Source of the DNA: JBMNKL01 sp050261495 | GTDB taxonomy: Bacteria > Bacillota > Clostridia > Acetivibrionales > DTU013 | DNA length: 59,634 nt | Direction of reading: 5' to 3' | Assembly: GCA_050261495.1 (NCBI GenBank) | Contig: JBLNDI010000008.1 | Location: forward strand, 1 to 59,634 | Shown: one piece after another, positions 52,101 to 59,302 of the stretch | How positions within the stretch are numbered: position 1 is the first letter of the stretch | Layout of the letters: every line of letters begins with the position of its first letter | Notes under the pieces: generated by a model | Seen by the model: the letters and a program-made list of their open reading frames with translations, nothing else | Database searches by the model: none | Told to the model about the DNA's origin: nothing | Translations under genes and position numbers: made by a program

Positions 52101-52694
52101 ATCGAACCACGCCTTTGCAAGGTTTGAAATAGCCTGGTACTCGGCATTGCCTATTCCGGACGGAAGTATCTGCGGCAGCCCGTCAAGTATCTCTATTTCG
52201 TTCTCACCGGTTTTGTCCCGGCCCGGCGTCCCGTCATTGCCGCCAAGTTCCTCAATTACCGTTTTTCTAACCATTGCGGCGTAATTCTCCCCAGGCATCG
52301 TGAAATAGGTCACGCTAACTTTGAGGCCAAGCGTGCTGTTTTCCTCCGTTATCCTTACAATGTTCTTCTCAATGGCAAGCGTCCTTTCACATTGGTCGGT
52401 TGACGCAGACGAGAATATTTCATGCACCTTGCCGTTTTTCTTGATGAAAGTCCTGAAACCCTGCCGTTCAATGTTCCTGTACATGATATTGGCGGGGAAA
52501 AACTCCATGATCGCGCCGTTCTTGTCCCTGACGCCGAAACTTCCCATGACCTGTCCCCTGTTAACGTAAAAGGACCACATGGGGATGCCGTCAACCCCTG
52601 CCAAGCCAGGCAAAAAGCTGGAGAATGTTTTAGCCTTGTCATAATTCCTGATAATGAACTCATTGTTGCCGAAGCTGTATTGCACATTCTTCAT
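49179..52694 (-). CDS. Large GH94-type beta-glucan phosphorylase (1,2-beta-oligoglucan phosphorylase-like)
   Basis: 1171 residues from the ATG at 52694 (GGGAG about 8 bases upstream). The sequence NNEFIIRNYDKAKTFSSFLP, FFPANIMYRNIERQGFRTFI, YWSDHWTYNLDLVEAFLEIY and the C-terminal GRTVEIEG-type sandwich fit the long branch of GH94 that includes 1,2-beta-oligoglucan phosphorylase. GH94 enzymes split beta-glucosides with phosphate, giving alpha-glucose-1-phosphate and saving ATP. It has no signal peptide, so it acts on imported oligosaccharide. Two in-frame Gly/Asp/Ser/Asn-rich inserts (51369-51569 and 50583-50693) interrupt otherwise conserved regions. The linkage is a guess; cellobiose- or other beta-glucan phosphorylase is possible. 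Confidence 0.72.
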   Translation of the reverse strand: MKNVQYSFGNNEFIIRNYDKAKTFSSFLPGLAGVDGIPMWSFYVNRGQVMGSFGVRDKNGAIMEFFPANIMYRNIERQGFRTFIKKNGKVHEIFSSASTDQCERTLAIEKNIVRITEENSTLGLKVSVTYFTMPGENYAAMVRKTVIEELGGNDGTPGRDKTGENEIEILDGLPQILPSGIGNAEYQAISNLAKAWFDVNIIGDGIAYYKLRGTIADTTEVGEFNSGNFYLSFSSESRGLIPPVFDMDVIFGENTALTRPDGWDTSADQLHKKRQVPVNKVSGGFTGVRTAFPVNGRFVLCTVIGFASSPELIIGRKDDFTVEYINKKEVEARQLVDGLVEDVFTKTADPMFDKYIEQCYLDNFLRGGYPLVFRPDGASGRKDGSGGQGRRDGGDGSQVSCSIRDGNDGHDNVSGGRDGKYGQGSCGGGSRDSSGSRGSCTRNIVYHVFSRKHGDMEREYNFFSLEPACYSQGNGNFRDVNQNRRNDALIKPEVMDFNVKHLMSLIQADGYNPLQVKGCTFILDMDDKADILKLVRTQRDKVASVLDGKFTPGRLMTCIKENNAELEIGEEDFLGMVLASSRQEFEAEFGTGYWSDHWTYNLDLVEAFLEIYPDLEEELLFEDCTYRFFKSPVYVLPRSDKYVLANGKVRQYGALQRLDAGPGYQGLHNTDHGDNANEAGGHNSGGHGDTGNEGAGLGSAGRKTKEAEWLRTANGNGCIYETNLFAKLVSLAIIKFASLDPCGMGIEMEADRPGWNDAMNGLPGLFGSGLSETAELKRLVDFLVQSCARYDREIKLYTEASCLMRKIEELLDRNLAGEIGDFAYWDGVSDAKEEYRFNTRFGIDGNEERFGTKDLLRVFEKFRMKLEAGLEKALLLGDGIYPTYFAYEAAEYEIIEGKTNPVNGYQNVRVARFELKPLPLFLEAPARMLKTIKCQDKAKKLYNKVKASDIYDRKLKMYKTSVPLEGASPEIGRVVAFTPGWLEREAVFMHMEYKYLHAMLKAGLYDEFFDDIRTALVPFMDPVVYGRSTLENSSFIASSANPDESVHGRGFVARMTGTNAEMLTIWFMMMAGKNAFKFEDGELTLSLAPILPGRMFDTEGKACFKFLGKTMVTYINPLRKNTYGEDGVKPAKYTLTMPDGRTVEIEGASICAPYAEMVRSGKIGHIEVTLA

Positions 52695-52790
52695 AAATCC
52701 CACTCCCGGTAAGTGCATATTTCAAGTCCGGCTTAAAATGTCAACATTCATTAAACTTTCCGATAGCCGCGCCATTATCTAACGGCGCCG

Positions 52791-54242
52791 TTACCTCTCA
52801 AAAATCAGTGTCACTATGGAATGGGCAGGCATTTCGTGCGACACAATCCTGCCGTCCAGTTCCACATTGAACCATTCCGGCCGCCCGGTTTCATTCATGA
52901 CGATCAGAACAACCGTACCGTCTTCATTGGCGAATGCCACATGCCGCAGGGCTGTTCCCGCTTCCGCTTCCTGCGCTTGCTGCTGACCCTGCCGCGACCC
53001 TATCTCCAGCGGTTCCCGCCCGATATCCGGATAAGTTTCCTGTCCAGCCCCGGCTTTTATTTCAACGCCTATCCTGGTTGCGCCTGGTTTTACGAATTTG
53101 CTGAAGTGGCCTATGTAAAAGTAAGATATGTTATAGTAGAGTTCCTGGGTTCTCGTATCGGCTATTACGGGCGCGTCGCAGTAATTGCCCACATGGTTCG
53201 GCCCGCCTTTCTCATCAAGTACCAGGTTCCAGTCCAGCCAGCCTTCCTGCCAGTTGTTGAAATCTCCGATCATGTTTCTGCCGTATCTTTCGCCGGTAGA
53301 CCAGGAACCAAGCTGGACTCCGCCTTCCTGGCATCCTTCGGTGAACAGGATATGCTTGTCGGGAAACAATTCATGCACCTTTGACAGGTTTTCAAAAGCT
53401 TCCGAGCAATACCAGTGGTTGGCTATGCCGTATATATATTTGCCCACGCCCGGCACGGACAATGTCCCGGCTGCCCTTTCCACGATGATATCCCTGTTGT
53501 GGTCCCATATATAGATTTTAATATCCGACAGGCCTTCCTTCTCCAGTGTCGGCCCAAGATAATCCCTGACGAACAATCCCTCTTCCTCGGCCGAGTAAAT
53601 GCAGGAATCCCATGTCTGAACCGCGGCAGGCTCATTTTGCACCGTAACCGCCCAGATATTCACGCCCTTTTCTTTCATTGCCTTGATATATTTTGCATAA
53701 TACCTTGCCCAGGTTTCCATGTACTGCGGGAGCAGCTTGCCTCCATGGTTCATTTCGCCGTTGGTTTTCATCCAGCCGGGAGGGCTCCATGGCGATGCCA
53801 GAAGCTTGATACCGCCCTTGCGGACAGCTTCGGCCTCTTTTATAAAAGGCGCCGTCCATTGCTCTTCGCGGGAGATATCAAAAGAATCGAGGCTTGTGTC
53901 ATTGTCCTTCACATAAGTATAATTCCCGAGGGAAAAATCGCAGCTGTTGATATGAACACGCCCGATAGAATAGCCGATGCCCTCTTCAGGGTCAAAATAT
54001 TTATTCAGTATTTCCTCTCTTTTATCGGCATTCATCCTGTAAAATGTATAAGACGCCGATTCGGTGAATGCTCCTCCGAACCCGATAACTTTCTGGTAGG
54101 TGCATCCCGGTTTTAATACCAGCGCGGCGCCTGTTTTCATTCCTGCCTTATCATCCTGCTTTTCACGCAGCAAGCATGCATCCTTTTCTGCCAGTCTGTC
54201 GCCGGTATCCTTTGCTGTTTGTATCAACCTTATTTTTCTCAT
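52791..54242 (-). CDS. GH30 glucosylceramidase-like beta-glycosidase
   Basis: 483 residues from the ATG at 54242 (AGGGGG 7 bases upstream). The GH30 barrel has FGGAFTESASYTF, SPWSPPGWMKTNGEM, the acid/base Glu204 in TVQNEPAAVQ and the nucleophile Glu302 in LFTEGCQEGG. A beta-sandwich with VAFANEDGTVVLIVMNETG ends the protein. There is no signal peptide, so it is cytosolic and probably cleaves beta-glucosides taken up by the Lpl-type system. A short Gln/Ala/Glu-rich stretch (about 428-442) sits in the sandwich. A cre site inside its promoter indicates glucose repression. GH30 also covers beta-xylosidases and beta-1,6-glucanases. Confidence 0.88.
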   Translation of the reverse strand: MRKIRLIQTAKDTGDRLAEKDACLLREKQDDKAGMKTGAALVLKPGCTYQKVIGFGGAFTESASYTFYRMNADKREEILNKYFDPEEGIGYSIGRVHINSCDFSLGNYTYVKDNDTSLDSFDISREEQWTAPFIKEAEAVRKGGIKLLASPWSPPGWMKTNGEMNHGGKLLPQYMETWARYYAKYIKAMKEKGVNIWAVTVQNEPAAVQTWDSCIYSAEEEGLFVRDYLGPTLEKEGLSDIKIYIWDHNRDIIVERAAGTLSVPGVGKYIYGIANHWYCSEAFENLSKVHELFPDKHILFTEGCQEGGVQLGSWSTGERYGRNMIGDFNNWQEGWLDWNLVLDEKGGPNHVGNYCDAPVIADTRTQELYYNISYFYIGHFSKFVKPGATRIGVEIKAGAGQETYPDIGREPLEIGSRQGQQQAQEAEAGTALRHVAFANEDGTVVLIVMNETGRPEWFNVELDGRIVSHEMPAHSIVTLIFER

Positions 54243-54323
54243 CACACGACCCCCTGATAAATTCTGTCCGCATAATGGCGTCAACTATTACATTGGTAAA
54301 TCACGCCTGACCGGCCGGGTACC

Positions 54324-54448
54324 GAAACAATCCGGCGCCAAATAATCGCGTGTATTGAAACAATCCGCCAATGCCGCGCATTAAAAAATAATCCGGCGTA
54401 AATACCCGCGTATTTAAATAATCCGGCGCCAAGCGGCTAATATTGATT
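54324..54448. repeat. Four degenerate ~30-bp repeats in the GH30 leader
   Basis: Units starting near 54324, 54357, 54386 and 54416 share A-rich AAtAATCCGGCG followed by an AAAT-CCGCGTATT-like half. They fill the region between the GH30 promoter and its start codon and would be transcribed. They are too degenerate for a recent duplication. Purpose unknown. Confidence 0.5.
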
Positions 54449-54474
54449 ATGTAAGCGTTATCATCAACAGTAAA
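54446..54474 (-). promoter_or_regulatory. Promoter candidate of the GH30/GH94 unit
   Basis: Minus strand TTTACT (54469-54474), 17-bp spacer, CATAAT (54446-54451). The cre site overlaps the spacer and -10 box, as expected for repression. Confidence 0.55.
54450..54463. promoter_or_regulatory. CcpA catabolite-responsive element (cre)
   Basis: TGTAAGCGTTATCA matches the consensus TGWAARCGYTWNCW at every position. It lies 23 bp beyond the stop of the LacI-type gene and within the GH30 promoter. The adjacent LacI-family regulator may share the site because such operators resemble each other. Confidence 0.8.
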
Positions 54475-54486
54475 AAAATATACTCT

Positions 54487-55467
54487 TCATACCGGGCCGG
54501 CAGAATTCCTGACGACCCCGACAGAATTCCTGATGACCAATTCCGGGACGATAAAGGTTTTTTCAAAAGGCAGTTGCGGATTTTTGAGCCTCTTAAGCAG
54601 CCTTTGAGCCAACGCTCTTCCGGTCTCGTACACGGGCTGCCTTACCGTTGTCAGCGGAACCTTGGGAATCAGGTCAAAAATCAACCCGTCATAGCCTGTG
54701 ATTGATACGTCTTCCGGCACCCTTAGCCGGAGTTCTTCGGCAGCCCTGAACGCCCCGATTGCCAAAAGGTCGTTGCAGCATACTATAGCCGTTACCTTTT
54801 CGTCTTTGAACAGTTCATGCGCTTTCATGCAAGCGTCCTGCTCCGAGTGGTCAACATATCTTATATTATCCGCATCATATGGAATACCGGCATTTTCAAG
54901 GGCGAGCCTGTACCCGTCAAGCCTCTCGTATGCGTATCTCTGGTTGACGTTCATCATCAAAAAGCCTACCCTCCTGTGTCCCCTGGAAATGACAAAATCC
55001 GTTACCATGAATGCGCCCTTTTGGTTGTCAATATCTATACAGTCGCAGTCAATGTCGGTTTTCCCGAAAAGAACAAACGGGACTCCCAATTCTTCCGCGA
55101 ATACATTCTCCTCGTTCAGCGCCAGGCCCATTACGATTACCCCGTCACACCGTTGGTAAAACTTCAGGTCCCTGCGGATAAGGAACAGGTAATACGCCTT
55201 GCTGAGTTCCTCGCTGACACCGGCTATAAGGTTCATCATGAAAGGATCGGATATACCCATAAACCTGGGAACATAAAGATGAACCGTACGGGTGTTTTTT
55301 TGCGCAAGAGCCCTGGCCGCATGATTGGGCAGGAAGCCAAGGTTCTTCATTGCGAGTTCTACTTTTTGGCGCGTTTCCTTCGCTACAAGCTCCGGTGAAT
55401 TTATCACGCGAGAAACAGTTATAATGGATACGCCCGAAGCTTTTGCGACATCCTTCATTGTGGCCAT
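54487..55467 (-). CDS. LacI-family transcriptional regulator
   Basis: 326 residues. The N-terminal LacI helix-turn-helix reads MKDVAKASGVSIITVSRVIN with the hinge HAARALAQ; the periplasmic-binding-like effector domain runs from about 60 to 315 (GVIVMGLALNEENVF, AIVCCNDLLAIGAFRAAEEL, SITGYDGLIFDLIPKVPLTT). The extreme C-terminus repeats VIRNSVG then VVRNSAG. It is encoded directly upstream of the GH30/GH94 genes in the same direction and probably represses them when beta-glucan fragments are absent. A perfect palindrome at 55497-55510 by its own promoter suggests autoregulation. Confidence 0.9.
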   Translation of the reverse strand: MATMKDVAKASGVSIITVSRVINSPELVAKETRQKVELAMKNLGFLPNHAARALAQKNTRTVHLYVPRFMGISDPFMMNLIAGVSEELSKAYYLFLIRRDLKFYQRCDGVIVMGLALNEENVFAEELGVPFVLFGKTDIDCDCIDIDNQKGAFMVTDFVISRGHRRVGFLMMNVNQRYAYERLDGYRLALENAGIPYDADNIRYVDHSEQDACMKAHELFKDEKVTAIVCCNDLLAIGAFRAAEELRLRVPEDVSITGYDGLIFDLIPKVPLTTVRQPVYETGRALAQRLLKRLKNPQLPFEKTFIVPELVIRNSVGVVRNSAGPV

Positions 55468-55496
55468 TACGATCTTCTCCTGGAATTTTCTGATTA

Positions 55497-55510
55497 TGTT
55501 AGCGCTAACA
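55497..55510. promoter_or_regulatory. LacI-type operator palindrome
   Basis: TGTTAGCGCTAACA is a perfect 14-bp palindrome with the CG centre typical of LacI/GalR operators. It lies just downstream of the -10 box of the lacI-type gene. It differs from the cre consensus by one base. Confidence 0.75.
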
Positions 55511-55512
55511 TC

Positions 55513-55541
55513 ATATTATAATAAAATTCAGCACAAGTCAA
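55513..55541 (-). promoter_or_regulatory. Promoter of the LacI-type gene
   Basis: Minus strand TTGACT (55536-55541) with TAATAT (55513-55518) at 17 bp, or TATAAT (55515-55520) at 15 bp. Confidence 0.6.
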
Positions 55542-55599
55542 TGCAAACTTTATGAAGTGCAATTCTATGAATTCAATCCGCAGACATTCCCATGCATAG

Positions 55600-55625
55600 A
55601 AAAACAGCCAGGGCATTTATTGGCC
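55600..55625 (-). terminator. Weak terminator of the Sir2-type operon
   Basis: On the minus strand GGCCA pairs with TGGCT around a 10-nt loop, then G and five T. The stem overlaps the end of the deacylase gene. Confidence 0.5.
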
Positions 55626-56327
55626 GAATGCCTCCCCAAGCGCGCACTTAAGCAGCAGGTTGGCATAACGGTCATACGGGGTGGCGGACTTGTTAATCAG
55701 TACAAGCTTGCTGCCTTCATAGTAGCGTACAAGGCCTGCGGCAGGATATACGGACAATGAAGTCCCCCCTACGATAAGCATATCCGCCGACGAAATAAAC
55801 CTTACAGCCTCACTCAGTACTTTTTCATCAAGCCCTTCTTCATAAAGGACCACATCCGGCCTGATAACGCCTCCGCACTCGCAATACGGCACGCCTTCCG
55901 CATTCAATACTGCCTCAATTCCATAAAATTTGCCGCATGCCATGCAATAATTTCTATATACCGAACCGTGCAGTTCCAATACTTTCCTGCTTCCCGCCTT
56001 TTGATGGAGCCCGTCGATATTTTGCGTAATTACGGCCTTGACTTTCCCCATCTCCTCAAGCCGCGCCAGTTCCAGGTGCGTCACGTTGGGCTTGGCATCG
56101 GTGAAAAGCATTTTATCCTTGTAGAATTTATAAAACTCTTCCTGGTTTTGCATAAAAAAAGAATGGCTCAGGATTATTTCAGGCGGGTACTTGTATTTCA
56201 TGCTGTAAAGGCCGTCCACGCTTCTGAAGTCGGGAATGCCGCTTTCCGTGGAAACTCCCGCTCCTCCGAAAAACACGATATTGTCGCTTTCAGAAAGCCA
56301 TTGCTTGAACTTTTTTATATCATCCAT
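55617..56327 (-). CDS. cobB: NAD-dependent protein deacylase (Sir2/CobB family)
   Basis: 236 residues, the usual bacterial sirtuin length. NAD-binding FFGGAGVSTESGIPDFRS (19-36), TQNIDGLHQKAG, the catalytic His in LELHG, four zinc cysteines (CMACGKF and CECGG) and LIVGGTSLSVYPAAGLV are all present. It removes acetyl or longer acyl groups from lysines and so can tune metabolic enzymes such as acetyl-CoA synthetase. The ATG overlaps the TAA of the upstream sugar kinase by one base (TAATG), implying translational coupling. GGGGGAATCATA precedes it. Confidence 0.93.
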   Translation of the reverse strand: MDDIKKFKQWLSESDNIVFFGGAGVSTESGIPDFRSVDGLYSMKYKYPPEIILSHSFFMQNQEEFYKFYKDKMLFTDAKPNVTHLELARLEEMGKVKAVITQNIDGLHQKAGSRKVLELHGSVYRNYCMACGKFYGIEAVLNAEGVPYCECGGVIRPDVVLYEEGLDEKVLSEAVRFISSADMLIVGGTSLSVYPAAGLVRYYEGSKLVLINKSATPYDRYANLLLKCALGEAFGQ

Positions 56328-57316
56328 TATGATTCCCCCTTCCCAAGCCTTGGAACTTCCTTCATGCAGCGCTCGACGTCATGGATTCCCGGCACCGCGG
56401 GAATTCCTCCCCTTTTTGTCGTCGTCAACGCTCCGACAGCATTTGCAAAAGACAATATATCTTCAAGATCTTTTTTCGAAAGGGTACAAAGCTGCTCCAG
56501 CCCAAGTCCTTTAAGCTTATAAAGAGCTCCTCCCAAAAAGGCGTCTCCGGCGCCGGTAGTATCGACAACCTTTACATCATAAGTCGGCACACGACCTGTA
56601 AGGCTTCCCGCCCTGAAAAACGCGCCGGATGGCCCCAGCGTTACAATAATCAACGCAATATTGCAATTGCAATTGAGCAGGATTTCCGTTCCTTTTGCCG
56701 GCTCCTTTTCGCCGGTCAGGAACTCAAGCTCTTCTTCCGAAATTTTAAGTATGTTTGCATACTCAAGTCCTTTTCGCATCTGCGCCCTGGCGTCGTCAAG
56801 CGATTTCCACAGCGGAGGCCGGAGATTCGGGTCAAAGCTTATAACGGCGCCGCTATCTTTAGCAATTTCCAATGCTTTGAGCGTCGCACTTCTTGCAGGT
56901 TCGCCGGTCATAGATAACGATCCGAAATGGAATATCCTCGAGGACTTGATGAGCGATTCGTCTATATCCCTCTCCTCGAGCATCATGTCCGCTCCCGGGT
57001 TTCTGTAAAAGCTGAAGCTCCTGTCCCCCTTTTCATCCAGGTGGACAAAGGCAAGCGTAGTATTTACGCTATCGCTGAACTTAAGGCCTGAAGTGTTTAT
57101 ATTACAGGCTTCGAGTGTTTTGGCAAGGAACCGGCCAAAAGCGTCATTGCCCACCTTGCCGATAAAAGCCGTTGCCGCCCCAAGCTTTGAAGCGGCAGAA
57201 AGCAAGTTTGCCGGGGCTCCTCCGGGATTTCGCTCAAACAACGGATTGCCGGATTCCGAGAATCCATGCGGTGTAAAGTCAATAAGCAACTCGCCCAGCG
57301 CAGTTATATCAAACAT
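56327..57316 (-). CDS. PfkB-family fructokinase-like sugar kinase
   Basis: 329 residues from the ATG at 57316 (GGAGG 12 bases upstream; a TTG at 57328 is possible). It opens FDITALGELLIDFTPHGFSE and has NPGGAPANLLSAASKLGA, FIGKVGNDAFGRFLAKTLE and the catalytic DTTGAGDAFLGGALY, the pattern of bacterial fructokinases and 2-keto-3-deoxygluconate kinases. Fructose to fructose-6-phosphate is the likely reaction. It is followed, in coupled fashion, by the Sir2 gene. A run of 12-bp repeats separates it from the peptidase gene upstream. Confidence 0.88.
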   Translation of the reverse strand: MFDITALGELLIDFTPHGFSESGNPLFERNPGGAPANLLSAASKLGAATAFIGKVGNDAFGRFLAKTLEACNINTSGLKFSDSVNTTLAFVHLDEKGDRSFSFYRNPGADMMLEERDIDESLIKSSRIFHFGSLSMTGEPARSATLKALEIAKDSGAVISFDPNLRPPLWKSLDDARAQMRKGLEYANILKISEEELEFLTGEKEPAKGTEILLNCNCNIALIIVTLGPSGAFFRAGSLTGRVPTYDVKVVDTTGAGDAFLGGALYKLKGLGLEQLCTLSKKDLEDILSFANAVGALTTTKRGGIPAVPGIHDVERCMKEVPRLGKGES

Positions 57317-57344
57317 AAGATATCTCAACCTCCGTAAAAACAAT

Positions 57345-57404
57345 GTTATTCCGACTGTTATTCCAACTGTTATTCCAGCTGTTATTCCGGCCGTTGTTCC
57401 GGCC
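57345..57404. repeat. Five tandem 12-bp repeats (minisatellite)
   Basis: Units GTTATTCCGACT, GTTATTCCAACT, GTTATTCCAGCT, GTTATTCCGGCC and GTTGTTCCGGCC lie head to tail between the stop of the peptidase gene (57407) and the kinase start. Variation is at positions 4 and 9-12 of the unit. Length polymorphism between strains is expected. Confidence 0.85.
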
Positions 57405-57406
57405 GT

Positions 57407-59185
57407 TTATATCTTCCGGGTGTTAATCTTCAGCCACTCGGCCTCTTCATCGTCAAGATAAGGGGAAAGTGCATCAAACACCTTTTGGTGATAATCGTTA
57501 AGCCATTTTTTCTCCCCTGCGGTGAGCATGTCACCATTTATGCCCTTTAAGCTGATGGGGCAGAGCGTAAGGGTCTCAAACCTCATAAACTGTCCGAAAT
57601 CGGTTTTTTCATCTTCCGTCACGAGCACCATGTTTTCCGTTCTTACGCCATACTTGCCCTCCCTGTAGATTCCGGGCTCTATTGTTACAATCATGCCCTT
57701 TTCCAGCCTTGCCTTGTTGGAACCCGGACTGATACTTTGAGGCCCCTCATGAACGCTCAGGCAATATCCCACCCCGTGCCCCGTACCGCACTTGTAGTCA
57801 AGCCCGATATCCCAGAGGGGTTTTCTCGCCAATACGTCCAGGTTTGACCCGGTCGCCCCGTACAGGAACTTTGCCGACGAAAGCGAAATAAGCGCTTTTA
57901 AAACCATCGTAAAGTCATGCTTTTCTTCTTCGCCAGCCTCATCGAAAACAACGGTGCGCGTTATATCCGTGGTTCCGCCGAGGTACTGCCCCCCTGAATC
58001 CAGCACCATCAGTCCCCTGTTCTCCAGCGCGTACCGGCTTTCCTCCGATGTCGAGTAATGCATCATCGCCCCGTGGTCCCCATATCCCGCAATAGTCGCA
58101 AAGCTTTCGCCCAGGTTGCCGGGCTGGTCGGCCCTTAATAGCCTGAGCTTCTCCGCCACGGTCAGTTCCGTTATCTCCTGCCTGCCAATGTTTTTATCAA
58201 GCCAGCAAAGAAATTTCACCATTGCAATTCCGTCGTGCAGCAGGCATTTCCTGATGTTCTCCAGTTCAACATCATTCTTGATTGCCTTTTGTTTTGCCGT
58301 TATCTCATCAATCTCTATAATTTTGCACCGGCTGGGTATGGAATCGTACATCCGGCAATTTATCCTTTTAACATCAAGCGCTATGCTCCGGCCTTCCTCC
58401 AGCGTTTGAAGAGTATCCTCCACTTTTTCGTAGTCAAGGATTTTTATACCGTTGTCATTCAGTATTCTCTCCGCTTCATCGGGTACTTTCGCCCGGTTGA
58501 TGAACAGGAAAGCCTCTGTCATTGATATCAGCGCGTACGCTAACGCGACGGGAACATAGGGTATGTCTCCGCCCCTTATGTTAAACAGCCACGCAATGTC
58601 ATCCAGGCTGCCGACCAGGTAATAGTCCGCTCCGGCTGTCTTCATTTCGTTTCTGATGCTTTGGATTTTTTCATTTGATGATTTGCCGGCATACTTGATA
58701 TCATGGGAAAGGATCTTCGCCGAAGGCATTTGAGGTCTGCCATCCCAGATTTCCGCCACGAGGTCGCGATCTTTGCAAACCAGTATGCCTTTTGATTCGA
58801 ATTTTTTCTCCACATCCCTGAGCACGGAAACGGAGGTCGTCTCCGCTGAGAACCCGACACGGTCCCCCTTTTTCAGGCTGTCCGAGATCCACTCCGCAAA
58901 AGTGGGAACTCCGGGTATGCCCATTTTGAATAATTTTACCCCGGAGCCTGCCAGCTGCTTCTCAGCCTGGATAAAATACCTGCCGTCCGTCCAGAGACAG
59001 GATTCGTTCTGCGTTGCCACAAATATGCCCGATGAGCCCGTGAAACCGGATATCCAGCTTCTCGCTTTCCAGCGCTCCGCCGCATATTCGCTCATATGCG
59101 GGTCGGAATCCGTCGCAACGTATGCTTCCATGCCGTAATCCTTCATCAGTTTACGCAACCTGGATATTCTTTCATTTACATTCAT
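57407..59185 (-). CDS. pepP: Xaa-Pro aminopeptidase, M24B (aminopeptidase P)
   Basis: 592 residues, the long three-domain form. Two creatinase-like N-terminal domains (HMSEYAAERWKARSWISGFT and SLDDIAWLFNIRGGDIPYVP) precede the pita-bread catalytic domain with metal ligands in MVLDSGGQYLGGTTDITRT, GTGHGVGYCLSVHEGP, IEPGIYREG and RTENM. It releases the N-terminal residue when proline is second and so helps use peptides in the cytosol. A weak GTGGGCGA precedes the ATG, and an extended -10 promoter lies at 59267-59275. It is the first gene before the sugar kinase and Sir2 genes. Confidence 0.93.
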   Translation of the reverse strand: MNVNERISRLRKLMKDYGMEAYVATDSDPHMSEYAAERWKARSWISGFTGSSGIFVATQNESCLWTDGRYFIQAEKQLAGSGVKLFKMGIPGVPTFAEWISDSLKKGDRVGFSAETTSVSVLRDVEKKFESKGILVCKDRDLVAEIWDGRPQMPSAKILSHDIKYAGKSSNEKIQSIRNEMKTAGADYYLVGSLDDIAWLFNIRGGDIPYVPVALAYALISMTEAFLFINRAKVPDEAERILNDNGIKILDYEKVEDTLQTLEEGRSIALDVKRINCRMYDSIPSRCKIIEIDEITAKQKAIKNDVELENIRKCLLHDGIAMVKFLCWLDKNIGRQEITELTVAEKLRLLRADQPGNLGESFATIAGYGDHGAMMHYSTSEESRYALENRGLMVLDSGGQYLGGTTDITRTVVFDEAGEEEKHDFTMVLKALISLSSAKFLYGATGSNLDVLARKPLWDIGLDYKCGTGHGVGYCLSVHEGPQSISPGSNKARLEKGMIVTIEPGIYREGKYGVRTENMVLVTEDEKTDFGQFMRFETLTLCPISLKGINGDMLTAGEKKWLNDYHQKVFDALSPYLDDEEAEWLKINTRKI

Positions 59186-59244
59186 TCGCCCACATTCACA
59201 CTCCGCTTAACCAAGAACACTTTAAGCATAATTGAACAGTGCCT

Positions 59245-59302
59245 GCCTGTCCGGCATTCCTTAATAATTATAGCATAATAAAACAAATATAGGGGGACAG
59301 GC
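59245..59302. repeat. Inverted repeat GCCTGTCC/GGACAGGC around the pepP promoter
   Basis: The 8-bp arms are 59245-59252 and 59295-59302. The right arm begins a block rich in GGGACAGG/GGGGGAC words (59292-59362) of the kind seen in dispersed intergenic repeats of Clostridia. Whether it is a mobile repeat cannot be judged from one copy. Confidence 0.4.
59267..59275 (-). promoter_or_regulatory. Extended -10 promoter of pepP
   Basis: Minus strand TGCTATAAT (59267-59275) is a full extended -10 element; no good -35 box is visible. Confidence 0.55.

Noticed and set aside
57345..57404. Plus-strand repeat peptide (VIPT/VIPA units)
   Set aside because: The frame has no start signal and merely translates the 12-bp tandem repeat.
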